DNA of 48,722 nt from JBCCTX01 sp964468435 (GTDB taxonomy: Bacteria; Bacteroidota; Bacteroidia; J057), in the NCBI GenBank assembly GCA_964468435.1, contig CAYXVE010000041.1, positions 1 through 48,722 on the forward strand, given 5' to 3'. The translations under genes and the position numbers were made by a program. The first letter of the stretch is position 1. Every line of letters begins with the position of its first letter. Shown here in pieces: positions 16,479 to 25,981 of the stretch. The notes under the pieces were generated by a model that made no database searches, was not told the origin of the DNA, and saw only the letters and a list, made by a program, of their open reading frames with translations.

Positions 16479-18737
16479 TTAAAAACCTTCAATATCCTCA
16501 AGTTCATTTACAGGATCTTCACGGATGATATGGTCCTCGTTATCTTCACAACCCAGTAAGGGCTGCATGCCAGCAGGTCTTTCAAACACATCATCCTCGG
16601 GTAATCCGATCTGAGTATCTCTATATATTTTTTGCATGAACAGGGCCCATATAGGTAGTGACATATTTGCTCCCTGACCATAATATATATTTTGAAACCT
16701 CATTCGCCGGTCGGCACATCCCACCCATATACCTGTTGCCAGATTCGGTACGATGCCTACAAACCATCCATCTGCATGATTCTGGGTTGTCCCCGTTTTT
16801 CCGCCAATTTCGTTTTGAAATTTATATTTCCATCGCAGTCTTCTCGCAGTACCTTCCGGTTCATCTACGACCCCTTTAAGCAAGTCTATCATCATGTATG
16901 CTTTTTCTTTACTTAGCGCGACTTGCGTTTCAGGAACAAATTCCTCAATGACATTGCCATGGCGGTCTTCGATACGAGTAATGACAACTGGATCTATCCG
17001 TGTGCCAAGGTTAGCAAATGTAGCATAAGCATTGGTCAGCTCCATAACACTCAGATCTGTCGTACCCAGACATAGTGCGGGAACGGGGTCCAGCTCAGAC
17101 TGGATCCCCAATCTATGGGCATATTCTACGACGAGATTGGGATTCACGACCTTGTTCATCAGCTGCGCTGTAATGAGGTTGGTCGAGGTTGCCAGACCTC
17201 TACGCAATGTCATTAGGCCACCATAGCTGCCGTCAGAGTTTTTGGGAGACCAGGGTTCACCACCTGGATTTTTAAACACCACAGGTTGATTAAGGATTTT
17301 ATCACAAGGACTCTTACCATTATCCAAAGCTGCAGCGTACACAAAAGGTTTAAAGGTAGATCCTACCTGGCGTTTTCCCCGGAAAACGTGATCGTACTTG
17401 AAATATTCATAGTCTATGCCACCTACCCATGCTTTGACATGGCCATTGGTAGGGTCTATGGCGATCATACCCGTTTCAAGGAAGCGCGAATAATGGCGGA
17501 TAGAATCCATGGGAGTCATGACAGTATCGATATCTCCCTCCCAACTGAACACACGCATGGGGATGGGGGTGTTGAATTCCTTTTCAATTTCGCCGATGGG
17601 CTTACCTGATTTTCTGGCAAGCTTATATCTCTCGCTGCGTTTCATCAGGTCGATAAGCATATCGGGAAACTCTCTGTAGGGATAATAATTTTGCATCTGC
17701 TGATCAAATACCTGTTGGAGTTCTGTCAAGTGCTCCTGGACAGCTGCTTCAGCATAAGCCTGCATGCGAGGATTAAGCGTGGTGTATACTTGTAATCCGT
17801 CTGTGTAGAGATTATATCCCCTTTCTTTACACCATTCGCTTAATTTTTCACGGACAAATTCTCTAAAGTATGGTGCCAATCCTTTTATGTGATCCTGTGT
17901 GCGTAATGCAAGATTCAGCGGGATTTGCTTGATGCTGTCAACATCAACATATTGTGAATCCAGCACCCCATATTTAATCATCTGGTTTATGACGGTATTG
18001 CGTCTATTGATCACTCGCTCTTCATAGCGATAGGGATTATATACGCCTTGTCCTTTCAGCATGCCTACGATCATGGCTGCTTCTTCGATGGTCAGATTCT
18101 GTGCACTTTTATCAAACAGTCTGCGGGCTGTAGTTTCGATGCCGTATGAATTGCCATAAATATTGACGGTGTTCAGGTAAGCTGTGATGATTTCATCCTT
18201 AGTAAATTGTCTTTCGATAAAAGCCGCTACGAGGTATTCCTTAATTTTACGGATGTACTTATTTTGCTGACCCACCTGCTGCCGGTAAAGGTTTCTCGCT
18301 AGCTGCATGGTAATGGTACTTCCCCCGCGTATATCTCTACCTTTGATCAGGTCTGCGGTAATCCCGATAAAAGATTTAGGATCTACGCCTGAATGCTGAT
18401 AAAATCGAGCATCTTCTGTAGAGATCAGTGCATCTATCACAAAAGGTGAAATTTCCTCAAGACTTACATTGGTACGGTTTTCCTGAGAGTAAAAGGTCTG
18501 CAAAACTGTCCCATCGGATGCGATCAACTGGGTTGATAGGTCTGACACAGGATTTTCGATATCCTGGAAAGAGGGAAGGTTTTGTCCTACGTATATGACA
18601 AAACCCAGTATTCCCAGGGCAATGACTGTGGTGATTCCCAGAAATATTTTCCGGGGGATACTATAGCGATTCCTTTTAGAAGATGTAGGCTTTTCAGGTT
18701 GCCCGGGATTCGTACGATTATTTTCAGGATGATCCAT
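16479..18737 (-). CDS. pbp1A: Bifunctional penicillin-binding protein 1A (glycosyltransferase and transpeptidase)
   Basis: Polymerises and crosslinks peptidoglycan. The 752-residue protein has a single membrane anchor at residues 31-50 and a GT51 transglycosylase domain with catalytic Glu108 in STEDARFYQHSGVD and the RGGSTITMQLARNLY motif. The penicillin-binding transpeptidase domain has its SxxK motif in GSTFKPF, SxN in TSTNLI and KTGTT. A low-complexity acidic tail follows. All catalytic motifs are present. It is the last gene of an eight-gene minus-strand run, 15 bases after ftsE, placing a cell-wall synthase next to a divisome ATPase. Confidence 0.95.
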   Translation of the reverse strand: MDHPENNRTNPGQPEKPTSSKRNRYSIPRKIFLGITTVIALGILGFVIYVGQNLPSFQDIENPVSDLSTQLIASDGTVLQTFYSQENRTNVSLEEISPFVIDALISTEDARFYQHSGVDPKSFIGITADLIKGRDIRGGSTITMQLARNLYRQQVGQQNKYIRKIKEYLVAAFIERQFTKDEIITAYLNTVNIYGNSYGIETTARRLFDKSAQNLTIEEAAMIVGMLKGQGVYNPYRYEERVINRRNTVINQMIKYGVLDSQYVDVDSIKQIPLNLALRTQDHIKGLAPYFREFVREKLSEWCKERGYNLYTDGLQVYTTLNPRMQAYAEAAVQEHLTELQQVFDQQMQNYYPYREFPDMLIDLMKRSERYKLARKSGKPIGEIEKEFNTPIPMRVFSWEGDIDTVMTPMDSIRHYSRFLETGMIAIDPTNGHVKAWVGGIDYEYFKYDHVFRGKRQVGSTFKPFVYAAALDNGKSPCDKILNQPVVFKNPGGEPWSPKNSDGSYGGLMTLRRGLATSTNLITAQLMNKVVNPNLVVEYAHRLGIQSELDPVPALCLGTTDLSVMELTNAYATFANLGTRIDPVVITRIEDRHGNVIEEFVPETQVALSKEKAYMMIDLLKGVVDEPEGTARRLRWKYKFQNEIGGKTGTTQNHADGWFVGIVPNLATGIWVGCADRRMRFQNIYYGQGANMSLPIWALFMQKIYRDTQIGLPEDDVFERPAGMQPLLGCEDNEDHIIREDPVNELEDIEGF

Positions 18738-18752
18738 ATTTCTGTTTGATAA

Positions 18753-19463
18753 TTAATGCCAAACTTGAGCAAGAAAATCTTCGGCACGCTGATATTCCCT
18801 AATGGTCCCACCCTGTACTACCTCTATGATCCTGGAGGGATTTTCACGAATGATCCTGTATTCATGTGTTGCCATCAGGATAGCCGTCCCACTTTGATTT
18901 ATCTTACGCAATATATTCATAATGTTTTGTGTAGCTACAGGATCAAGATTACCTGTAGGTTCATCAGCTATGAGCAGGATGGGATAGTTGATCAATGCCC
19001 TGGCGATAGCGACGCGTTGTTGTTCACCCCCGGATAACTGGTGCGGGAAAGCATGTAATTTGGAAGACATGCCCACATCTACGAGGACTTCTGTGACTCT
19101 TTTTTTGATTCTGGAACTTCCTTTCCATCCGGTTGCTTTCAATGCAAATGCGATATTATCATATACATTGCGATCAGCCAGCAACTGAAAATCCTGAAAA
19201 ACAATTCCCAGTCTTCTGCGAAGTATAGGAATTTCAACTTTTTTGATTTGGGAAATTAAATTTTTTTCGACGCTTACTTCTCCGCTAATGGGAATATTAT
19301 CTGCATAAATAAGTTTAAGGATTGTACTTTTCCCCACTCCGGTAGGACCTACTATATAGACAAATTCCCCCAGGTGGATGGAAAAGGAGATATTTCTCAG
19401 GATAGTTCGTTCACCGTAGCCTGTGGTTACGTTTTTAAACGTAATGATGGTCCGGTTATTCAT
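18753..19463 (-). CDS. ftsE: Cell division ATP-binding protein FtsE
   Basis: ABC ATPase of the FtsEX complex, which activates peptidoglycan hydrolysis at the division site. At 236 residues it has Walker A GPTGVGKST at 39-47, the FtsE-type stretch LRRRLGIVFQDFQLLADRNVYDNIAFAL, the signature LSGGEQQRVAIARAL and Walker B LLIADEPTGNLDP. The membrane partner FtsX is not adjacent; separate ftsE and ftsX genes are usual in Bacteroidota. Its start codon overlaps the stop of the small upstream ORF by 4 bases, and pbp1A follows 15 bases downstream. Confidence 0.93.
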   Translation of the reverse strand: MNNRTIITFKNVTTGYGERTILRNISFSIHLGEFVYIVGPTGVGKSTILKLIYADNIPISGEVSVEKNLISQIKKVEIPILRRRLGIVFQDFQLLADRNVYDNIAFALKATGWKGSSRIKKRVTEVLVDVGMSSKLHAFPHQLSGGEQQRVAIARALINYPILLIADEPTGNLDPVATQNIMNILRKINQSGTAILMATHEYRIIRENPSRIIEVVQGGTIREYQRAEDFLAQVWH

Positions 19464-19708
19464 ACTTTCACTTTGGTAAGCTTCCCGTATTCATTAATAT
19501 TATCAATGGCTACCTGTAATTTAGCAGCAATTTCGGGGTTTTTTACCACTTTTTCCAGACGTTCTTTCCTTCCTGGTCTGAAATAGCCGATGAGCGTCAG
19601 AGCTTCGTCTCTCAACTGTATATAATCAGGGATTTTGGCTTTTCCCTTTACTTTCATCAGATAGTATACTGGCATATCTGAGGGATTAAATCTAATTGGC
19701 GAAATCAT
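19460..19708 (-). CDS. Small conserved-looking protein between pspC and ftsE
   Basis: A short basic protein of unknown function, 82 residues from the ATG at 19708. A longer frame from 19756 would overlap pspC by 65 bases, so I prefer 19708 (17-base overlap) or the next ATG at 19675. It is probably helical: PDYIQLRDEALTLIGYFRPGRKERLEKVVKNPEIAAKLQVAIDNINEYGKL. There is no signal peptide or membrane segment. Tight overlaps on both sides (pspC upstream, 4-base ATGA overlap with ftsE downstream) support a real translated gene in the operon. Confidence 0.6.
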   Translation of the reverse strand: MISPIRFNPSDMPVYYLMKVKGKAKIPDYIQLRDEALTLIGYFRPGRKERLEKVVKNPEIAAKLQVAIDNINEYGKLTKVKV

Positions 19709-20399
19709 CCGAATATCTGGATCTTTTGCGTTGCCGAGCCTCGCGATAATCGTCATAATTAGGAGGCAGAATGATCGACAAGAGCAAATAAAGGAAGATA
19801 GATGAACCTGATGTTGCGAAAATACTTAGAATGAATGCAAAGCGGAGTAGAGCAGAAGATACGCCGAAGTATTCGGCCAACCCTCCTGCCACGCCAGAAA
19901 AGACTCTGTTTGTCCTGGAGCGACGTAATTCTCTGCGGTTATTGTTATAGGTTCTGGGTTTACGTGAGTAGTTTCTGTTTTGAGCAGAAGAAAAGGTATC
20001 AGTATCAGTAGTCTTTTCTTGGGTAGCAGCACCAGCTGTGGCCGCTGCTGGCTTGGTTTTACGATATACATTTAGGGCGGGAAAGTTCAGTTCTTTTTCC
20101 CTGAATACGAGTTTGAGCATTTTGTAAAAACCATATCCCAGCGCTCCAAATCCAGCTATTTGCATGAACACACGCAAAAATTCCAATATATTTGCTGGAA
20201 AAAGCGAGCCGGCAATGGTAATTACTAGTAAAGCGGTTCCCGCGATTAAAGCCATTAAACCTGCAAAGGACAGTTTATTGTTCTGATCCTTTTCTTCAGC
20301 TTCTTCAATCTCTCTGATACGCTCAATATCATCATACATGAGCGAGGTATCAAATTCATCCAGCCCACTAGCTAAATCTCTAAATTTTTCTTTGGACAT
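19692..20399 (-). CDS. PspC-domain membrane protein
   Basis: A 235-residue inner-membrane protein. Two hydrophobic segments (LSFAGLMALIAGTALLVITIAGSLF and ILEFLRVFMQIAGFGALGYGFY, about residues 42-95) precede a low-complexity basic linker. The PspC domain then spans about residues 158-215: RSRTNRVFSGVAGGLAEYFGVSSALLRFAFIL followed by a second hydrophobic stretch. PspC proteins take part in envelope-stress sensing in enterobacteria; the role in this phylum is not defined. A 68-base gap separates it from bshC, and the small ORF and ftsE follow with overlaps. Confidence 0.88.
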   Translation of the reverse strand: MSKEKFRDLASGLDEFDTSLMYDDIERIREIEEAEEKDQNNKLSFAGLMALIAGTALLVITIAGSLFPANILEFLRVFMQIAGFGALGYGFYKMLKLVFREKELNFPALNVYRKTKPAAATAGAATQEKTTDTDTFSSAQNRNYSRKPRTYNNNRRELRRSRTNRVFSGVAGGLAEYFGVSSALLRFAFILSIFATSGSSIFLYLLLSIILPPNYDDYREARQRKRSRYSDDFAN

Positions 20400-20467
20400 A
20401 CGTTAAAATAACAAAATTGATCAACTAATTGGTTTTACGATAAAATATCAATAAGTTTTCGTCAAAA

Positions 20468-22000
20468 TCAAAATGTAAGTGTAAGGAATACTGGTTTAAG
20501 TGATAAGGGTTCACATTTTTCCCAGACTTGATCCGAAAGATCGTGAGGATTAAATTCGGGGAAGGCTGCCAGACTCAGGATACGTTCCTGTTTCATTCCA
20601 TCTGGTTGAATCTGTCGTTTCAAATCTGCCAGTTGATGAAATTCGCTATGGGAATTTTTGATAACGCGATGAATTTTCTTTTCGAGGTTATGAAAAAAGT
20701 TATGGGTTTTTACTTCCTGACCCTTTACCGAACGGGGAAGTGTTGGTGAAAATGTCTGAATGTATTTTTCCAGTTCCTCAAAGCCATGGATAACATTCTG
20801 CTGGAGTTGGTCTAGGGTGTCGGGTTGCCAGAATCTCGAAACCAGCCCTTTGTTGAGTTGGTCCTGAGACAAGCTGATATCTTCTACATCAAAGCCAAGT
20901 TCGCTCCAGGCCTGAGCATCCTGAGGCCTAAATAGTGTTACAGACATTCTAGGAAGTAAAAGTGGGAAATTGACCTGATAATGGTCAAAAAGACCCTTGA
21001 GCTGCAGCCAGTAGGAAAGCTCTCCCCATCCGCCTATATAGGCTAGGTTTGGGAGGATAAGCTCCTGATAAAGTGGCCTAAGACTCACATTGGGGCTGAA
21101 GTACCCTGGCCATTGCTGTATGGTGTTCAGGATTGCATCCTGTGTAAAAGTTATGTCTGAGTCCAGTACTTCATAATGTCCATTCCGGGATACGATCCTG
21201 TTTCTGAGATCTCCTTCTGCGTAAAATAGGTTGATCTCTCTAGGCGTGATCTGAGCCGTATAGCCAGCCGCTTCGAGCGCCTGGGTTGTATCAGACACCT
21301 GATGGTAACTTACTTGTGAAGTGATCTCTTGGTTGATTATTTCCTGAAAAATAGCTTTGAGCCTGTGGTCATCTGCATCCAGCATTAGGACACCATAGGG
21401 ACCAAAAAGTGCATGCATATATTCCCGGTATGCTTCTGCCCATGATTTATTAGGTTGATAAGCTTTTTTGAGATGGGGGGGGAAATGTTCAGGTAGCAAT
21501 CCACTTATTTTACTACTTATGATATGTTGACCCACTTTTCCCTCAAATTTTCCAGGATAGGTTATCTTTTGATCAAAAGCCCTAAAGTAATGATTAACTT
21601 CTTCGTAATCGTGGTCTTCTGTATGAATCCAGAAGACCGGCACAAAATGATAGTCCGGGTGTAAGGACTGCAGATAATGTGCGAGTTTGATGGTATGAAT
21701 TACCTTGTAAGTGGTGTAGAGAGGTCCTCCAAGGAATACCAACTGATGGCCAGTAGTGATCGTATATGCGTTATCCTGTTCCAGGCGAATCAGTGCCTGT
21801 TCAGTTTCGGGATAGTGTTCGAGTGAAGCGTATTGTTCGCGAATAACCTGTACCAAAAGGGATCTGTCTACAGACGCTGTAGATTTGTCGGATATGATTT
21901 TTCTAAAATCAGGCGAAGTTGGATCATAGGAATAGAACGGTTTAAGTGCTTCAGCCGAACACAGATAGTCTTCTGGAATGCGCTTTTTCTTAGTTTTCAA
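20468..22000 (-). CDS. bshC: Bacillithiol biosynthesis cysteine-adding enzyme BshC
   Basis: Adds cysteine to glucosaminyl-malate in the last step of bacillithiol synthesis. The 510 residues match the family length. The diagnostic region is TITTGHQLVFLGGPLYTTYKV...VPVFWIHTEDHDYEEVNH (about residues 77-135), with the conserved FWxxxEDHD motif. Translation appears to start at a TTG at 22000, because no in-frame ATG occurs before the conserved domain. The start overlaps the end of the DUF445 gene by 11 bases. The other bsh genes (bshA, bshB) are not in the window. Confidence 0.9.
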   Translation of the reverse strand: MKTKKKRIPEDYLCSAEALKPFYSYDPTSPDFRKIISDKSTASVDRSLLVQVIREQYASLEHYPETEQALIRLEQDNAYTITTGHQLVFLGGPLYTTYKVIHTIKLAHYLQSLHPDYHFVPVFWIHTEDHDYEEVNHYFRAFDQKITYPGKFEGKVGQHIISSKISGLLPEHFPPHLKKAYQPNKSWAEAYREYMHALFGPYGVLMLDADDHRLKAIFQEIINQEITSQVSYHQVSDTTQALEAAGYTAQITPREINLFYAEGDLRNRIVSRNGHYEVLDSDITFTQDAILNTIQQWPGYFSPNVSLRPLYQELILPNLAYIGGWGELSYWLQLKGLFDHYQVNFPLLLPRMSVTLFRPQDAQAWSELGFDVEDISLSQDQLNKGLVSRFWQPDTLDQLQQNVIHGFEELEKYIQTFSPTLPRSVKGQEVKTHNFFHNLEKKIHRVIKNSHSEFHQLADLKRQIQPDGMKQERILSLAAFPEFNPHDLSDQVWEKCEPLSLKPVFLTLTF

Positions 22001-23108
22001 GCCTTGATTGTGTTAGACGGTAAATAATGATATCTATGAGATACAAGATGCCAAATATAATGGCATATATAAGGGTCATGAGTTCAGGTTGCCAAATTAA
22101 TAGTCCTCCAAGCATTCCCAGCAATGCTCCCAGGTATTGTATGTAAAGCAATTGTTCATTTGTAGCTTCACGTACCATTTTTTCCAATCTCACTTCATCA
22201 AGATGCCCCATTTGTCCTCTCAGTAAGCTGGGGATATCAATTTTTTCCAGGGTTTCGGTTAGTGCATTCGTGATAATGTCTGACGTAACAGTGCGCTGAG
22301 TACGTATATAGGCTACCCATCTATTTATTTCATCTTCAATCTTGTGGAGTATATCGAGTGATATCTTAGGTATATTTTCGATTACTTTATGGATCACAGC
22401 CTCATAATCAGCAGGATTGAGCCGTTTGAAAGTTCTCAGCAAAAATCTCGGCACACCCTCTACATTGGATTCTACCCGCTGATCGATCAGATTCAGGAAT
22501 TCTTTTTTGACTTTTTGTTGATTTACGTATTCATCGAGACTCTGGTAGATGATTTTTTTCAGCTCTTCCCTAAGTGCTTCATCCTGCATTAAGCCCGAAG
22601 TACCGTCTATCAGGATGTCGTTGATACGTTTGACCAGGCCTGAATCGTCGAGACGTGTTCTGATGAGGGTAGGGTTCAGAATATGATCATGCATACCATC
22701 GGCAAGTGCATATATGATCCTGTCTTTTTGAGCGGGAATAAGACCCTGCCCCCAGACAGGTCTTTTATACACTGGTCGAAAAAGCATACGTATAGCTAGT
22801 TTATTGGTCCCAAAACCGATCAATCCACCGATGCTTACGATTTTGATGATCCCTTCCATACTGATTTCCCGATTAACGTATGGAAGGGTAAAAATATAAT
22901 CAGGATTCAGGGAAGGTATGAATGAGACGATAAATCCCAACGTACACAACCAAGGCAACAGTTGTAGAAAAAGGATAAAGTAGTGCAAAAACCTGGAGCC
23001 TTTATAGGCATTAAAAGACCGTTCCTGACCCGGTTGTTTTAGGTCATGTGACAGGATTTGATCAAAGGGATAGTATTTGGCTAAATATGTACGAATCTTA
23101 TCTCTCAC
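21990..23108 (-). CDS. DUF445 family membrane protein
   Basis: A 372-residue protein with the DUF445 core GFGTNKLAIRMLFRPVYKRPVWGQGLIPAQKDRI at about residues 97-131, preceded by two hydrophobic segments and ended by another pair (IQYLGALLGMLGGLLIWQPELMTLIYAIIFGILYLIDIII). The middle is a long helical region. The family is related to YheB/YtxH-type membrane proteins of unknown function. Translation starts at GTG 23108, 29 bases after the GWxTD gene, and its end overlaps bshC. Confidence 0.85.
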   Translation of the reverse strand: MRDKIRTYLAKYYPFDQILSHDLKQPGQERSFNAYKGSRFLHYFILFLQLLPWLCTLGFIVSFIPSLNPDYIFTLPYVNREISMEGIIKIVSIGGLIGFGTNKLAIRMLFRPVYKRPVWGQGLIPAQKDRIIYALADGMHDHILNPTLIRTRLDDSGLVKRINDILIDGTSGLMQDEALREELKKIIYQSLDEYVNQQKVKKEFLNLIDQRVESNVEGVPRFLLRTFKRLNPADYEAVIHKVIENIPKISLDILHKIEDEINRWVAYIRTQRTVTSDIITNALTETLEKIDIPSLLRGQMGHLDEVRLEKMVREATNEQLLYIQYLGALLGMLGGLLIWQPELMTLIYAIIFGILYLIDIIIYRLTQSRLEN

Positions 23109-23137
23109 GCTGTTCAGATAGATGATTAAGACTACTG

Positions 23138-24307
23138 TTATTCGACAAGAACATAACGATTGTTACGTCTTACAAATGTAAATGCTAGATTGTAACGGGA
23201 GTAAGTCCATCTTTCAAAGGTTTTACCATTCATCTGAAAGGGTTTTATATCATCCCAACCATTGTCTGGTTCTCCATACATAATGTATATCTTCGCTCTA
23301 GCTGAAGTCCAGTTTTCACCTTCATAGGCAATGTCATCCACAAAGGAGAATAATTTACTATAGTACTGTTCCATGGCATTCTCAGTGCGGAAAGGTTGTT
23401 CCGAATTATTGGGAAATAATTTATCCCAAGTACGGATCAGACTGTCTTTTCTCCGGACGGGATCGGCTATTCTGAGGATATCCTGTATGCTGCTTTGAGG
23501 TAATATATATTCCATCATTTGTATAGCCTTGTCAATATTTTTGTAAATCCGCGTCTGAGTATTTCCTTTTAACTCAAAGTTTGCGATACTGTTGACAGAC
23601 TCATTACCTTTCAGATTGATCAATATGCGATAACTTCCTACATCCAGGGTAGATAAGTCAAAAGAACCTGTAAAAACGGCTCTACCATTGGCTACATCCA
23701 TGACATCTTCCTTTTTTTGCAGGGAAATATATCTGATAGATTGAGGCTGTTGGTGGGATTTGTGGGTGAATAAAATGGCTTCTGCGGGTATCTGGTTGTA
23801 TCCAGGCGCATAAATTTCCAAATAGAAGAAAATGGTTTGATGGCTGGTATCAAGTGTCGGAATGGGTTGCAATAGTGGAGAAAGCTGATCAAAACGATTG
23901 GCGGAATTGTAGGCAAGAAAAATATCTGAGATTGAGAGTTCTCCTGGTTTGTACCGGCACTGGTAAGATCTGGGAATATTTATTGCGGACTGATTGGCTA
24001 TGTTGACCAGATCTATGTCTACCTCATATTCATAAGGCGGAAGGTCAAACTGGTAAGTATATAGTTTGGGTTGATCGGTCTCAATATAAAACTCTTTGGC
24101 GTGAATGACTCTGTGATCCAATGGATATCGAAAAGAAATTTCGACCTTGTACTGTCTGCTTATCGTATCAGTAGGCTGGTAATTGAGGTAGAGTAAAGTA
24201 TTGTAACGGCCAACATAAATACTTTTCAGGGTAGCTTCCCACTGGGAGTAAGCCTGCTGGGAGCGCAGTGTAAGAGCTAAAGTCAATAGGAATAATTTGC
24301 GTAACAT
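23138..24307 (-). CDS. GWxTD-domain secreted protein
   Basis: A 389-residue protein of a Bacteroidota/Acidobacteria family of unknown function. I chose the ATG at 24307 because it begins a good signal peptide (MLRKLFLLTLALTL...AYSQ); the longer frame from 24328 would start with TTG and overlap rimO. The C-terminal GWxTD domain is recognisable by ARAKIYIMYGEPDNGWDD and FERWTYSRYNLAFTFVRRNNRYVLVE. The name-giving motif has drifted to GENWTSARA. The first two thirds are beta-rich and periplasmic in character. It starts 13 bases after the rimO stop. Confidence 0.85.
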   Translation of the reverse strand: MLRKLFLLTLALTLRSQQAYSQWEATLKSIYVGRYNTLLYLNYQPTDTISRQYKVEISFRYPLDHRVIHAKEFYIETDQPKLYTYQFDLPPYEYEVDIDLVNIANQSAINIPRSYQCRYKPGELSISDIFLAYNSANRFDQLSPLLQPIPTLDTSHQTIFFYLEIYAPGYNQIPAEAILFTHKSHQQPQSIRYISLQKKEDVMDVANGRAVFTGSFDLSTLDVGSYRILINLKGNESVNSIANFELKGNTQTRIYKNIDKAIQMMEYILPQSSIQDILRIADPVRRKDSLIRTWDKLFPNNSEQPFRTENAMEQYYSKLFSFVDDIAYEGENWTSARAKIYIMYGEPDNGWDDIKPFQMNGKTFERWTYSRYNLAFTFVRRNNRYVLVE

Positions 24308-24320
24308 ATGCCTGATGAAA

Positions 24321-25640
24321 TTAGACAAGCTCCCCGATCAGATCGTATTCCAATGCATCACGGATCACTATCGGGTAAAATTCACCGATCTGTAGCTGAT
24401 TGCTGTAAATCATAACTTCATTATCTACTTCAGGAGAATCCTGTTCCGTTCTACCTACAAAGTAGCCTTCCTCTTTTCTATCAACCAAAGTGAGATATGT
24501 TTTTCCAATCTTATTACGATTTTTTTCCAAAGAAATTTCCTGTTGTATTTCCATAATCTCATCTCTTCGCAATTCCTTTATTTCTTCTGGAATGAGATCC
24601 ACGTATTGATTGCCTGCATAGGTACCTTCTTCATGAGAGTAGGTAAAGACACCCAACCGGTCAAAACGCGTTTCTGCTATAAAATCCTTAAGTTGTTCAT
24701 GATCTTCCGCTGTTTCCCCTGGATGACCTGTTAGCAGTGTTGTACGCAGGGTGATATTGGGTACCTCTTCCCGGATACGTCGGATCAGATCCAGGGTCCG
24801 TTGGCGGTTTATCCCCCGTCGCATGTTTTTCAACACAGTATCTGATATGTGTTGCAGGGGAATATCCAGATAGTTGCAAATATTTTTCCGTTCGCGCATT
24901 ACTGGAAGAATATCGACCGGAAAGCCGGAAGGATACGCATAATGCAGTCGGATCCAGTGAAGTCCTTCTACATCTGCGAGGTGATTGAGCAGGTCTGCCA
25001 ATCTCCGTTTTCCATATATGTCAATGCCATAATAGGTCAGATCTTGAGCAATGAGAATGAGTTCTTTTATGCCTTTGCTTACGAGGAACGCTGTTTCCTC
25101 AATGAGTTGTTCGATCGTTCTCGAGCGGTGTTTGCCCCGCATCAAGGGAATTGCGCAGAAGCTACAAGGGCGATTACATCCTTCAGCTATTTTGAGATAG
25201 GCATAGTGTGCATCTGTAACGGTGTTTCTTTCACCGATCAATTCATGCTTATAGTCCGCTCCAAGTGATTCCAGTAGCTCCGGGAGATCCTGGGTTCCGA
25301 AATAGGCATCTACTTCAGGTATTTCCTGGCTCAGTTCTGCTCCATAACGCTGGGAAAGGCATCCTGTAACGATCACCCGGTCAATTTCGCCTACAGCTTT
25401 TCGTCCTGTATAGTCCAGAATGGTATTAATTGATTCCTCTTTAGCATTGTCAATGAATCCACAGGTATTGATAATGACCGTTTTGGCATCACTGGCCTCT
25501 TCTTCATGAACTGCTTCCATACCATTGGCTTGTAGCTGACCCAGCAAGACTTCAGAATCTACCAGATTCTTGGAGCAGCCCATGGTAATGATATTGATCT
25601 TTTCTCGCCTTTGCTTTTGCTTACTTGGATTTGTATACAT
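24321..25640 (-). CDS. rimO: Ribosomal protein S12 methylthiotransferase RimO
   Basis: Radical-SAM enzyme that adds a methylthio group to an aspartate of ribosomal protein S12. The N-terminal UPF0004 domain has Cys22 in ITMGCSKNLVDSE, a second cysteine in VIINTCGFIDNA and a third in VTGCLSQRY; together these hold the auxiliary 4Fe-4S cluster. The radical-SAM CxxxCxxC is in CNRPCSFCAIP. A C-terminal TRAM domain (TYLTLVDRKEEGYFVGRTEQDSPEVDNEV) closes the 439-residue protein. RimO and not MiaB is indicated by MGCSKNLVDSE and FCAIPLMRGKHRSR. It heads the eight-gene minus-strand run. Confidence 0.95.
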   Translation of the reverse strand: MYTNPSKQKQRREKINIITMGCSKNLVDSEVLLGQLQANGMEAVHEEEASDAKTVIINTCGFIDNAKEESINTILDYTGRKAVGEIDRVIVTGCLSQRYGAELSQEIPEVDAYFGTQDLPELLESLGADYKHELIGERNTVTDAHYAYLKIAEGCNRPCSFCAIPLMRGKHRSRTIEQLIEETAFLVSKGIKELILIAQDLTYYGIDIYGKRRLADLLNHLADVEGLHWIRLHYAYPSGFPVDILPVMRERKNICNYLDIPLQHISDTVLKNMRRGINRQRTLDLIRRIREEVPNITLRTTLLTGHPGETAEDHEQLKDFIAETRFDRLGVFTYSHEEGTYAGNQYVDLIPEEIKELRRDEIMEIQQEISLEKNRNKIGKTYLTLVDRKEEGYFVGRTEQDSPEVDNEVMIYSNQLQIGEFYPIVIRDALEYDLIGELV

Positions 25641-25981
25641 ATCCCCGCTTTATAATCCTACAAATATCTGCATTTAGAATACTTTTCACAAATGCATACT
25701 ACAAACGTATAGGATATGATGAATGTTTAAACGACATTCAATCTGGCGATACTCAGGAATACCACTATGATGATGAGCAGCAGGCTGTGGGGTTAACTGC
25801 AGTAGTTTTAGCCGCTTCATGGATAGAGGGAATCCTATCACCGGTTTTCTAGACCTTTCCGAGTATTTGCTCTATGATGTAATCGGAGATTTGCATGTAA
25901 ATCGCCTGTTTCTTTTTAAAATCCAGTTATATTTTTCGATAATTTTAGTCAAGGGAAGTTCATTTTATTAATTTACCGCCT
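25641..25981. other. Intergenic stretch with a coding-like fragment
   Basis: No complete gene. On the plus strand the frame ending at 25852 has coding-like composition in its last 45 codons (CLNDIQSGDTQEYHYDDEQQAVG, then an alanine-rich helix ending SWIEGILSPVF). This vaguely recalls the C-terminal repeat of small DUF4259-type proteins, but it has no sensible start: the frame runs back into the rimO start region. It may be a leftover C-terminus. The remaining AT-rich 130 bases probably hold the promoter of the HAD gene. Confidence 0.3.
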
